The notes beneath the pieces are model-generated. The model did no database searches and was not told the origin of the DNA. It saw only the letters and a list, made by a program, of their open reading frames with translations. DNA of 64,000 nt, from the NCBI RefSeq assembly GCF_002109495.1, contig NZ_LVJN01000004.1, positions 1 to 64,000 on the forward strand, in the 5' to 3' direction. The translations under genes and the position numbers were made by a program. Shown here one piece after another: positions 24,850 to 33,545 of the stretch (the first letter of the stretch is position 1; the number at the start of each line of letters is the position of its first letter). This DNA comes from Magnetofaba australis IT-1 (GTDB lineage: Bacteria > Pseudomonadota > Magnetococcia > Magnetococcales > Magnetococcaceae).

Positions 24850-26834
24850 CAGAATCCTGTCATCAACATACGCGCAGCGATAACGACCATCAGGATGGCG
24901 TAGATCCAGCGCAGAGCATTCATCGGAGCAACGGTTGTCAACCAAGCGCCAATCATACCGCCAACATAAGCGCCGGGCAAGAGAATCAACGCCATGATGA
25001 TCGGTGCGGAGGCTTCAAACGCGCCGCTTTGAACCCCATGGATCATTGCCACGAAAGAACCGACTGAGGAGGCGAAAAAGACTAGCACCGCGCTATTGGC
25101 GATGGCGATCTTCATTGGCACGCGATTGACATAGCGCTGTAACGGCACCTCCACCACACCGCCGGTAATGCCCAGCAGGCCACTGATCAGGCCCATGGGT
25201 AGACCGAGCAACCCTTCGCGCAGTAGATGCGGGATGCGTCTGATCGCCTCTTCGTCGATAATTTCGCCATCCAGCCAATGGGGGCCCGGATGTTTCTGTC
25301 GATATTGCTCCCACAGCTCACTGAACATCTTGATCGCCAACACGGCGGCAAACAGCCCCAACAGAATCCGAATCACCGAGGCATCGAGCAGGTTGCCAAT
25401 AAAGTAACCCGCCACCATGCCCACAATCGCCCAGGGCGCCATTGGCCGAATGTGCGCCCAGTCGATCAATCCCGCCTGTTTATAGCGCAAGGCCGCCGCG
25501 CCATACATGAAGATGTTGGTCAGATAGGCGACCGGACGCACCAGCACCAACCCATAGCCAAAGAAGGTCATCAGGCCGGTCACCTTGATGATGCCGCCGC
25601 CCATGGTCATCATGCCGCCGCTGATTCCAGAGATTAAGCCCAAAAACATCAGACCAAAGAATGAGCCGATAGAGTAGCCGAAAAGCTGATTTTTCTGGCT
25701 GTGCGGATCATCATCTGGAAACAGCCAGGAGAAATCAAAAGGCGTACTGGGAAGGTGCAGGTTAAGTGTATCGTGCAAATGATCACGCGCCCTCTTCCAC
25801 CAGGCGTCTGCGGTATTCTTGGGGGGGGATGCGTTGGCGAATGCGGGGGGCGGGGGTTGGGTGGCGACGGGGAGAGCGACAGTTTGCATCGTCGGTCCAC
25901 CTGGCGGCCCTGCGCCGCCTTGCCCCATTTTCGCCGCCGCGCCGCCGCCAGTGGGAGGGGGCAAATTGATTACATCACGAAAGTGCGCGCGTATCAGGTA
26001 ACCTGGGATCATGAAGCCAGAAATCTCTCCCTTGTTATCAGCCAGCATCACATTGACGCCAAGGAGATTACCAAATCGATCCACCATGGGCCCGCCGCTC
26101 TGCGCCCAATGGTAGATGGCGTTGGTCGGGGTCATGCCACGCACGTCTGCGCCGCCAAGATTGACGATCTGACTGGGCCCGGTAATCACGCCAGGCTGTG
26201 CGATAACGTTACCCTGATGATTATCGCCCCACGCTACCACGTTGAGGCCGGGCTCCATCAGCTGACTGTCGGTTGGCGTCAAATAGGCGAATGTTTCACG
26301 CGACTGGATCTTTACCAGAGCCAAATTGTGTTCAGGAATCGCCTTGAGTAGACGCGCCGGGTAGTCTCTGGCGCCACCGGGTGTCGCCACCCGCACTTGC
26401 AACGCCTTTTTGCCATCTATCAGATGACTGGCGGTCGCAACATAGCCGTTAGAACCGACAAGCGCGCCAGAGCCCAACACCGTCAAAGGACCGTTGCGAT
26501 CGGTCGCCCCGCTGATGCTAACCAGTGAGGCGCGCACCAGCGGCGCGGAAGTCCCACCCAAGGCTGCTTGTTGCGTTTGTGCATTAGGCGGACGATTTAT
26601 CGCCGCGCCTGGCCCTGGCGCAACCGGTTGATTGATTGGCGGGCCGCCATTTCCGCCTAGTTTATGGATGGGCGGCAAATAGTCCACCCCGCGCAGCTCC
26701 TTCCGATGGTCCTGCATCAGATGGATGCCCCAGGCAAAGGTCGCCATGCACGCCAAGCTCAAAATCAGCGCGGGGATGCGCCAACTCTGACGGCAGAATG
26801 GAAAGGTATGTTTTCGCGGCGTTTTTTGCGTCAT
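24849..26834 (-). CDS. mamO: MamO, degenerate protease fused to TauE-like transporter domain
   Basis: 661 aa. An N-terminal membrane segment is followed by a trypsin-like domain with H137 (VATASHL) and S246 (AQSGGP). The usual catalytic Asp position reads EHNLALVK, so it has N170 instead of Asp; the protease is therefore probably inactive. Known MamO proteins are non-catalytic and bind metal. The C-terminal half (from about residue 370) is a multi-pass TauE/SafE-type domain ([41 protein letters not shown]). MamO is needed to start magnetite nucleation. It is followed by mamP with a one-base overlap. Confidence 0.93.
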   Translation of the reverse strand: MTQKTPRKHTFPFCRQSWRIPALILSLACMATFAWGIHLMQDHRKELRGVDYLPPIHKLGGNGGPPINQPVAPGPGAAINRPPNAQTQQAALGGTSAPLVRASLVSISGATDRNGPLTVLGSGALVGSNGYVATASHLIDGKKALQVRVATPGGARDYPARLLKAIPEHNLALVKIQSRETFAYLTPTDSQLMEPGLNVVAWGDNHQGNVIAQPGVITGPSQIVNLGGADVRGMTPTNAIYHWAQSGGPMVDRFGNLLGVNVMLADNKGEISGFMIPGYLIRAHFRDVINLPPPTGGGAAAKMGQGGAGPPGGPTMQTVALPVATQPPPPAFANASPPKNTADAWWKRARDHLHDTLNLHLPSTPFDFSWLFPDDDPHSQKNQLFGYSIGSFFGLMFLGLISGISGGMMTMGGGIIKVTGLMTFFGYGLVLVRPVAYLTNIFMYGAAALRYKQAGLIDWAHIRPMAPWAIVGMVAGYFIGNLLDASVIRILLGLFAAVLAIKMFSELWEQYRQKHPGPHWLDGEIIDEEAIRRIPHLLREGLLGLPMGLISGLLGITGGVVEVPLQRYVNRVPMKIAIANSAVLVFFASSVGSFVAMIHGVQSGAFEASAPIIMALILLPGAYVGGMIGAWLTTVAPMNALRWIYAILMVVIAARMLMTGF

Positions 26835-26879
26835 TTTGCGCTACACAGGCTCTATCCTGTTCGGACTGACCATAAACGA

Positions 26880-27881
26880 TCAGACCGGATCCGGATGGGC
26901 TCCTTTGGTATCGGATGACGGCTCGCCATCCGGGCTATCGGGATCCTGCCCCAAAGTCAACAGCGATTCCATATCCTCTTTGATCTCATCAAACTCTGGC
27001 ACGGAGCCAGGCGTGCAGCGGAAGTGGGCATTGACATTGCCAACATGCTCAATGTGATCCGCAAGCACCTCTTCGACTCGTTCAGCGATCATTTTGGCTT
27101 CCGAGATGCTGATCTCCGGCTCGACGCCGATAGTCAGGGAGATCCAAATCTCCTGGCCGACCATGCGGGTGCGAATGGACTCGACGATTTGCACCCCCTT
27201 GATGGAGTTGGCGCGCTCGTGGATCTTGCGCGATACCTCTTTAGGACCGGCGGTATCCATCAACCCTTTGAAGGCTTCCCAGAACACTTCACCGCCCAGG
27301 TAGAGCAGATGAACTGTCTCACCTAAGGCCACGACATTATCCAGCCAAGGCATGCCCAGATAGTGCGAGCCAATGATTCCTAAGGCCACGGCGCTGGAGG
27401 AGAAGGCGTCAGCATGGTGGTGCTTGGAGAGCGTGCGCACCATGGGGCTGTTGATCTCGGTGGCTACGCATTTGGAGTAGCCATAAAAGAACAGGTTGAC
27501 AACCAAACTGAGAATGGCTGTCCAGAGCGCGATCATATGGGGGGCGGAGTGAGAGCCTTCCAACAATACGCTGGTGACGTTGTAGAGCAGCCAGCCGGTG
27601 GAGATCAGCAACACAATACTGATAACGAGCGAGAAGAGAAACTCTACTTTCCCGTGGCCAAAGGGGTGCTTTTCATCCAGAGGTTGACTGGAAATTTTAA
27701 GCCCGACGATGATCAATATCGACGTGACAACATCTTTGGCGGAGTAGAGGGCATCGGCGACAAGCGCATGCGATCCGGAGATGATGCCGACAAAGATCTT
27801 CATTGCTGACAGGACAAGATTGACCATCAGGCCAATCCAACCAATCATCTCATAGCAGACAACGCATCGGGCGTATCTCAT
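26880..27881 (-). CDS. mamM: MamM, magnetosome CDF transporter
   Basis: 333 aa. A CDF protein with N-terminal CxxC (CVVC), ADALYSAKD in TM2 (the first His of the HxxxD site is Tyr, as in other MamM proteins), KHPFGHGK, and KHHHADAFSSSAVALG in TM5. The C-terminal sensor domain contains VQIVESIRTRMVGQEIW. It has a slightly longer acidic tail than its homologues. MamM stabilises MamB and takes part in iron loading. Confidence 0.94.
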   Translation of the reverse strand: MRYARCVVCYEMIGWIGLMVNLVLSAMKIFVGIISGSHALVADALYSAKDVVTSILIIVGLKISSQPLDEKHPFGHGKVEFLFSLVISIVLLISTGWLLYNVTSVLLEGSHSAPHMIALWTAILSLVVNLFFYGYSKCVATEINSPMVRTLSKHHHADAFSSSAVALGIIGSHYLGMPWLDNVVALGETVHLLYLGGEVFWEAFKGLMDTAGPKEVSRKIHERANSIKGVQIVESIRTRMVGQEIWISLTIGVEPEISISEAKMIAERVEEVLADHIEHVGNVNAHFRCTPGSVPEFDEIKEDMESLLTLGQDPDSPDGEPSSDTKGAHPDPV

Positions 27882-27949
27882 GGGCGTCCTAACAACACAG
27901 GCGCTAAATTCACGATTTAGCCCTGAGCCATGCTCTCCTAACGGGACTT

Positions 27950-28180
27950 CTAATAGGGGAATTCGTTATCCGAGCGCTTCTTTCCCTGACTGGCGGTGCG
28001 TACGATATAGCTGAACGTCGCCATTCCAAAGCCTAGAATAAACGTTCCGGCCATGGCCAGGATCAACGGCATCTCTACTGGCTCGCCAAACACAAAACGC
28101 ACTTCAACGTCGTGCATATTTTGTGATGAAAAGATCAACAGAAACAGGACCAGAACCAGGGAAACAAGCAACCGGAGCAT
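27950..28180 (-). CDS. mamL: MamL, small LapA-like magnetosome membrane protein
   Basis: 76 aa with two hydrophobic helices (LLVSLVLVLFLLIFSSQN, then MPLILAMAGTFILGFGMATFSYIV) and a basic tail (RTASQGKKR), as in MamL and LapA-domain proteins. MamL is essential for bending the inner membrane into vesicles. I chose the ATG at 28180 (behind GGAGGG) over the adjacent TTG at 28183. It sits between the MamF-like gene and mamM. Confidence 0.9.
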   Translation of the reverse strand: MLRLLVSLVLVLFLLIFSSQNMHDVEVRFVFGEPVEMPLILAMAGTFILGFGMATFSYIVRTASQGKKRSDNEFPY

Positions 28181-28217
28181 CAAGCCCTCCTGAATCGTCC
28201 ATTACACATCCAGACGT

Positions 28218-28568
28218 TCAGAGATATCTGACGATTCTCGAAATGCCAGGAATGGGGGAATAGCGACCAAGTATCACCGACCCCAAACCGTACACAGAAA
28301 GCACGAAGCAGAGCACGCTGGAAAATTGAAAAATCAGTTTTCCGATTCCCGGCACGATCAGCGCATAGACTGCTAACACTTCCCAGATCCAGATGATGAT
28401 CCCCTGACGCGCATGAAACTGCACGAAAGGCTCATTTCGACCCGTCAAAAATGGCACCAGCACCAGAATGCCCAGGTAGCTCAGCGCGGCGTGAAGTTGC
28501 AGTTTCAGCGTAGGCGACGCATGGGCGGCCAAGGGGTCAGAGGCCTGCTCAATTTCTGGAGAGTGCAT
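28218..28568 (-). CDS. mamF: MamF/MmsF-like magnetosome membrane protein, copy 1
   Basis: 116 aa with three hydrophobic helices and the family signature FVQFHARQGIIIWIW, preceded by AALSYLGILVLVPFL and followed by GLGSVILGRYSPIPGI. MmsF/MamF proteins regulate crystal size and shape. I chose the ATG at 28568, 13 bases after the mamK stop; the longer frame would run into mamK. It is one of three paralogues in this window (others at 38519 and 43380). Confidence 0.88.
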   Translation of the reverse strand: MHSPEIEQASDPLAAHASPTLKLQLHAALSYLGILVLVPFLTGRNEPFVQFHARQGIIIWIWEVLAVYALIVPGIGKLIFQFSSVLCFVLSVYGLGSVILGRYSPIPGISRIVRYL

Positions 28569-28581
28569 AGTAGATCCGCCA

Positions 28582-29622
28582 TTAACCGCCGATGATGTCG
28601 CCAACCTGGTTCCAATACTCTGTGGGCAGCTCAGAAGCAAGCTTCAGCGCGCCCGCCGAGCCGGCAAAATCGGGGTCCGCCACGCGGGAGACATTCACTT
28701 TGCCATACTCTTTGAGACCTTCGGCCAGGGCGGTGTCCAGCCCGATCATATTGCAACCGCCGCCGGCTAGAATCACGTTCTTGAGCGCCTCGGTCTGATC
28801 TTCCGGATCGTAGCCGCTGATCAACGACTCCATGCTCTCCAGGATATCGGGAATAATGGTTTCACAGGCAAAGCGTAACTCACGGGTCACGTCATGCAGC
28901 ATCGGTTTGCCGCCGGAGCGCAGATTGACCACCACCTCCTCGGTCGGATCGCCGACAAAGCCGTGCTTCTCCTTGATCTTCTGCGCCAGATAGGAGGTCA
29001 TCTGCACGTCCGGATAAGATTCGGCTATGGCCTGACAGAACACCTCATCAACGTAATTACCGCCCTTCATCAAGGTGACCTGATCATTGGGCGCCGGGAC
29101 GGTGCCTTTCATGGCGCACAGATCGATGGTGCCAGCGCCGATGTCAATGATGATGGCGTTGTTCAGCTTTTCCAGTCCATAGGCAACCATGAAGGGCTCG
29201 CTGACAACCATGGACATGTCCATGACTTCATCACTGATTTTCAGCAGTTGGCTTTTATTGTAGACCGAAGCGCGCGCGGGCACGCCGATGATGCCGTAGA
29301 TTTTTTCGTCGGCTTGCGCATCGGCCAGGCTAACCACATGACGCAAAAGTTCAATGGCGGCTTGCTCATCCTTTTCACTGGTCTCTTTGAGAACGCCATC
29401 CGCCAGGGGGAAGTGAAGATTCAGATAGGTGTGGTTATCCAGCGCTTCCTGCCCCACCACCACGGTGTTATTAAGAATCTTTACGCCAATAATATCTCTG
29501 GGATAACCCACTACGCTACGCACCATGCTCTTGGCGCCGCGCCGCGACATGATGGTGGTCCGGGAGGTGCCCAGATCGATGCCGACGTAAAGTCTTTTGT
29601 CGTTGCTGTTTTGGCCTTGCAT
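28582..29622 (-). CDS. mamK: MamK, actin-like filament protein of the magnetosome chain
   Basis: 346 aa, usual length. It has actin-fold phosphate and adenosine motifs: VGIDLGTSRTTIMS (phosphate 1), AIIIDIGAGTIDLCAMKG (phosphate 2) and NVILAGGGCNMIGLDTAL (adenosine). MamK polymerises into filaments that align and position magnetosomes. It lies directly after the 1225-aa protein gene, the place held by mamJ between mamE and mamK in Magnetospirillum. Confidence 0.95.
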   Translation of the reverse strand: MQGQNSNDKRLYVGIDLGTSRTTIMSRRGAKSMVRSVVGYPRDIIGVKILNNTVVVGQEALDNHTYLNLHFPLADGVLKETSEKDEQAAIELLRHVVSLADAQADEKIYGIIGVPARASVYNKSQLLKISDEVMDMSMVVSEPFMVAYGLEKLNNAIIIDIGAGTIDLCAMKGTVPAPNDQVTLMKGGNYVDEVFCQAIAESYPDVQMTSYLAQKIKEKHGFVGDPTEEVVVNLRSGGKPMLHDVTRELRFACETIIPDILESMESLISGYDPEDQTEALKNVILAGGGCNMIGLDTALAEGLKEYGKVNVSRVADPDFAGSAGALKLASELPTEYWNQVGDIIGG

Positions 29623-29800
29623 CTCAAATCCTCATATTTTTCAGTGCAGACGTTACGCGATAGCAGGTTTATTGCAACACATTGCGTCAACAGCGTTCTC
29701 GGTGGCGTCCACCATCACGCCACTTAAAAGAGGCTTGCCCAGCCTTTCATTCCAACAAAAGCGGACAGTATACTTAAGCATCACACCAGGAGCAACACTC

Positions 29801-32800
29801 CTACTCATCGCGGGAAATTATCCCTTTGACGCGACTATTCAGGGAGCCAAATCCACTGACAACGCCGCCAACCGCATCGCCCAGCAGATTGGCGACGCCA
29901 GCCCCCAATCCCTCCACGGGAATTTCTGCATACTCTACATAGGAAACCTGCTGTTCCACCACGGATTCTTGCGCGTCCTGGCTCTGTGGCCCTGCGACAA
30001 CTTGTGCTTCTTGCACGTCCTGGCTCTGTGGCTCTTCGACAACTTGCGCTTCTGGCGCTGGCTCAGCATACAGGGGAGCGGGCGCAGCAACGGGGTCAAC
30101 CTGTGTGACCATGGGCGCTTCGGTGAAGGGCTGCTCTTGCGCAGCCATGGGCGCTTTGGTGAAGGGCTGCTCTTGCGGTTGTTCCTCAATTTGTTGCGGC
30201 GCCATCATCGAATCGGAATAGTTGCTATCATCGCTCATCATGGCGGGCTTCTCCTGAGCTGGTTGTGATATTGGCGTTGTATCGCGCCGTCCGTCTGTGG
30301 TTCGGCGTGACGCGTTTTGCGCGTTGTTATGGTTACGCTCATTGGACTCAACGGCACTGTTTGCCCAGTCGCCATAAAGTGATTCGCCACGAGGCGCATT
30401 GCGCGGCGGATCCAGCTCAATCCCTTCGGAGACGATTCGCCGAGTTGCTCCAGGGGGCGCCTCCGGCGCGGACGTATCACTGACAGGCGGGGCGTCTGCC
30501 GCCACCATACTAACAGAAACCGTCTCTTCGGCGGCATCATTAACGCGTGTATTCTCTAAGCTCTGCGCCTCCTTGATGGCCGCATCTACCGGAGACGCCG
30601 GTGCGAACAGATTGTTAGGCAACATCTCGATGGGCATTCGGTCCAGCACGCGTTTATGTAGTGCACGCCGCACGATATGGCCACTTCCGCCCGCCGCGCC
30701 TTGGCGTTTATTCCAAAACATCGGACTACTGGTTTGCGGCAATACGGGATCGCCAAACGCATTCAGAAAACCGGACATTCCGTAATGCCAGCCGAATATT
30801 TCGTTTGCCGCCGCTGACTCTGGCGAATGCTGGTTGGCGCCTCGAACCGGAGAGGGCCACGCGTCCATCTGTGCATTGGGGGTCTTCCACGCCCCAAGCA
30901 GTTGGCTCCAATAGCCGTAGCGATGCAGCGGCTTAGTGGCAACGGATTCAGCGTTGCGCAGATTCTGCTGAGTAAATGGAGCCGTAGGCCATGATCGCTC
31001 TACGGTGCGTTTGCGCACCCCCTCGGGAGGCCCCCCTTTGAGCAGGCGTCTTGGGGTGAACGGTTCTGCGGGGTTCACGCCCCACATCGGCAGACGGTGG
31101 GGAAAATATCCGACAAACCCACCCAGATCTTTCAATTTTTGGGGTAGAACTGGGGCTTCGCGTTTAAACACGCGAAGCGTTTGCATATGTGTTTTATGTG
31201 CGTAGCTATCCACCAGACTGTGCAAAATTGCTTTGGTAAGCGCTGCATCGTCTTGCACATTGACGTCGGTCAAATTGAGATCCGGTTCGTTTGCAACCTT
31301 TGTTAAATGATCAGTGTCCGACTCTGCATAATCATCGGTGTGGACAATGGGCGCCGCCACGGACTGTGTTAATTCAGCCACAACGGGCGCGCTCCAGGGC
31401 GGGGGGGGCGCGACATCGATGTTCAACGACTCATGGGCGCTGGTCATCAAGGGCGATTCAGCCCCCTCCTGACGCTCATCGGGCAGAGCGCGCTTTTTTC
31501 CGTTGGCGTCCACAAACTCCTCCCAACGCGCTCTTTGGCTTTCAAGGCGCACACTTGCCTGTTGCGCCAATTCATCTTCCGTCGGCGCTTGGGGGGGAAT
31601 CGGGGCAAACCCTTCCAGATCCACCAATGCGCCCCAGACGCTGTTCGGGCGACTGGAGCGGACGGCGTGGTGGAGCGCCATATGTTCAGGGCTTACAGGA
31701 GAAGAAAGCGGCGTGATTGGTTCCCCCTCTGCGGAAATGGAGGCTTCTACAGATGCTGCACTCCCCTTCTCAGTGGCGTTGGCTGCTGCGCTTTGAATTG
31801 CGGCTTGCTCGTTCTGTAGGGCGGTGGGCGCCTGCTCTGCGCTCCAGGGCATGTCCGGCTGCAAACGCAGCATCTGCTCTTTGACGCGCTCAAGGGAGAG
31901 TCCGGAGCGCACAATGGACGCAGCCCACGCCTGTTGATCAAAACTGGGCGTGATGGGTTCACGCAACTGGCTGGGCGTAGAAGATGGATTCCACGCCGTC
32001 TGCTTAGTCATCTGAAGGGAATCTGGCTGCTGTTCTTCAGTCTCCGGTTGCTGCCCGTTCGATTCCGGCACAGAGACGAGAGCGCCGCTCGGCGTGGGTG
32101 GCGGCTCTTCGGTGAGCCCCTCATCAAAGGAGGGCTTCACTCCAAACGCTGAGGGCGTTTTTTGTGCTGCAAAATGGGAAGCGGCAGACACCAGTAGGCG
32201 TTCGGCGCTGTCCATAGCGGGCGCAGTGACTCTGTCGCCCGCATCATCGTTTGGCTCTGCGATGGCCGGGGCTGGTTTGATTTTCTCTGTGCTCGCGTCA
32301 GCCTCAAGAGTGACGCTCTTTTCGCTCCAGGGCGAGGCGGTTGTCAGAGACGCGCGCGGCGCCCGCGGGCGAACCGCGACCAGCTCCGCTGGCGTGCTGT
32401 CGCCAACACGTTGCTCATCGCTTTGATCCTGTGTTGCGTCCGGCTGGCGCAGCAGACGCGCATCATGCAGGTGCGGGGCCTCATCCTGACTGGTTTTACG
32501 CGTTGCCCGGGAGGGGGCTTCCGGCTCTGCCGCTCCCGATTGAACGCCATCGCGCAGGGCGCCGACCTCGGCTTGTAAACCTGATGATTTTCCCTCTACC
32601 AATACACGTAACGCCGCATCGGAGACCCCAACTGCCTGGCGTACGGCTTTGCGTTCGCCCTGCCCGCCCGCAGAGACGACGCTTTTGTTCTCGCGATCAG
32701 GGGATTTTGGCTGTTTTTTGGCTGGGCGGCGTTTGGAGAACGATTTTTGCGCGGCTGGCGCACCAGCGTCTATTTTGGCGCTCTGGCCAAACTCGCTGGC

Positions 32801-33475
32801 AACCACGCTGGCTGGATCGGGGGCCTCTTTAACCAGCAGTAGCGGCTCCTCATCCAAATTCAACGCCTGCCCTGTCTGTACAGTGGTGTCAGCAGGCGGC
32901 GCAGAGGTCTGTGCTTTGGAGGCCGAAATCTCCTCTTCAGTCGCCGAGGTCGACTCCGGTCCATGCAGCGGCGACTCCATGAGGGGGGCGGTTGGCGTCA
33001 CGGGGAGCTCCTGTGCGCGTGTGTCGTCTGCTTGGGGGTTGGAAGACGCTAGGGCTTCAATCTCTGCGGCGTTGATTGGCATTTCGGTTTTGTAATCCTG
33101 TTTTTCCATCTCCAGGCGTTGTTTTGGCGCTTGAGGCGAAGCAGGCGAGCCGTCGTTGTCACGCTCACGTTTTACAGGCGTTTGTATCGGCGTATCAACG
33201 CGCTTAGGCGCTGGCGGATGGCGGGAGATTGACTCTTCAGTCACCTGTTGATTGTGTTCGCGCAAGCCCTCCGCCACTTCTCTGGCAGCGTCACGGAAGG
33301 CGGCGATGCCGCGCAAGCGGTCGCGGCTGCGCGATTTGCGCTGTTGGCGGCGTTGCTGGCGGTTATTGGCGTCGTCTGTCGCCCCCCCCGACTGCACAGG
33401 CCCCGCAGTCACATCTGAAGAGTCGAGATGCGTTGCGCTCCCGGTAAGCTCCGCCGAAAGTGACTGATCACTCAT
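29801..33475 (-). CDS. 1225-aa low-complexity protein between mamE and mamK, possible MamJ analogue
   Basis: No known family over most of its length. Residues ~1-500 are Ala/Gln/Ser/Glu/Pro-rich and probably disordered, with a basic patch near 45 (RQQRRQQRKSRSRDRLRG). A more conserved-looking region with Trp/Pro/Gly lies around 830-960 (LKDLGGFVGYFPHRLPMWGV). Short repeats near the C-terminus (EEQPQEQPFTKAPM-type and VVEEPQSQDVQEAQ-type) precede a Gly/Val-rich end (GLGAGVANLLGDAVGGVVSG). Its position between mamE and mamK and its low-complexity acidic segments recall MamJ, the MamK-magnetosome connector; no homology is claimed. The start is uncertain (ATG at 33475 or GTG at 33511). Confidence 0.7.
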   Translation of the reverse strand: MSDQSLSAELTGSATHLDSSDVTAGPVQSGGATDDANNRQQRRQQRKSRSRDRLRGIAAFRDAAREVAEGLREHNQQVTEESISRHPPAPKRVDTPIQTPVKRERDNDGSPASPQAPKQRLEMEKQDYKTEMPINAAEIEALASSNPQADDTRAQELPVTPTAPLMESPLHGPESTSATEEEISASKAQTSAPPADTTVQTGQALNLDEEPLLLVKEAPDPASVVASEFGQSAKIDAGAPAAQKSFSKRRPAKKQPKSPDRENKSVVSAGGQGERKAVRQAVGVSDAALRVLVEGKSSGLQAEVGALRDGVQSGAAEPEAPSRATRKTSQDEAPHLHDARLLRQPDATQDQSDEQRVGDSTPAELVAVRPRAPRASLTTASPWSEKSVTLEADASTEKIKPAPAIAEPNDDAGDRVTAPAMDSAERLLVSAASHFAAQKTPSAFGVKPSFDEGLTEEPPPTPSGALVSVPESNGQQPETEEQQPDSLQMTKQTAWNPSSTPSQLREPITPSFDQQAWAASIVRSGLSLERVKEQMLRLQPDMPWSAEQAPTALQNEQAAIQSAAANATEKGSAASVEASISAEGEPITPLSSPVSPEHMALHHAVRSSRPNSVWGALVDLEGFAPIPPQAPTEDELAQQASVRLESQRARWEEFVDANGKKRALPDERQEGAESPLMTSAHESLNIDVAPPPPWSAPVVAELTQSVAAPIVHTDDYAESDTDHLTKVANEPDLNLTDVNVQDDAALTKAILHSLVDSYAHKTHMQTLRVFKREAPVLPQKLKDLGGFVGYFPHRLPMWGVNPAEPFTPRRLLKGGPPEGVRKRTVERSWPTAPFTQQNLRNAESVATKPLHRYGYWSQLLGAWKTPNAQMDAWPSPVRGANQHSPESAAANEIFGWHYGMSGFLNAFGDPVLPQTSSPMFWNKRQGAAGGSGHIVRRALHKRVLDRMPIEMLPNNLFAPASPVDAAIKEAQSLENTRVNDAAEETVSVSMVAADAPPVSDTSAPEAPPGATRRIVSEGIELDPPRNAPRGESLYGDWANSAVESNERNHNNAQNASRRTTDGRRDTTPISQPAQEKPAMMSDDSNYSDSMMAPQQIEEQPQEQPFTKAPMAAQEQPFTEAPMVTQVDPVAAPAPLYAEPAPEAQVVEEPQSQDVQEAQVVAGPQSQDAQESVVEQQVSYVEYAEIPVEGLGAGVANLLGDAVGGVVSGFGSLNSRVKGIISRDE

Positions 33476-33545
33476 GGGAGCCCGCTGGTTTTGATTGGCG
33501 GAAAGAAGCACATCATCTCAAATTTGCCCCAATACAAGAGATAGC

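Noticed and set aside
30115-30180. Short direct repeats that might suggest a CRISPR or other array
   Set aside because: They are in-frame repeats of a QPFT-APM-type peptide in the 1225-aa protein. I saw no regularly spaced repeat-spacer array anywhere.
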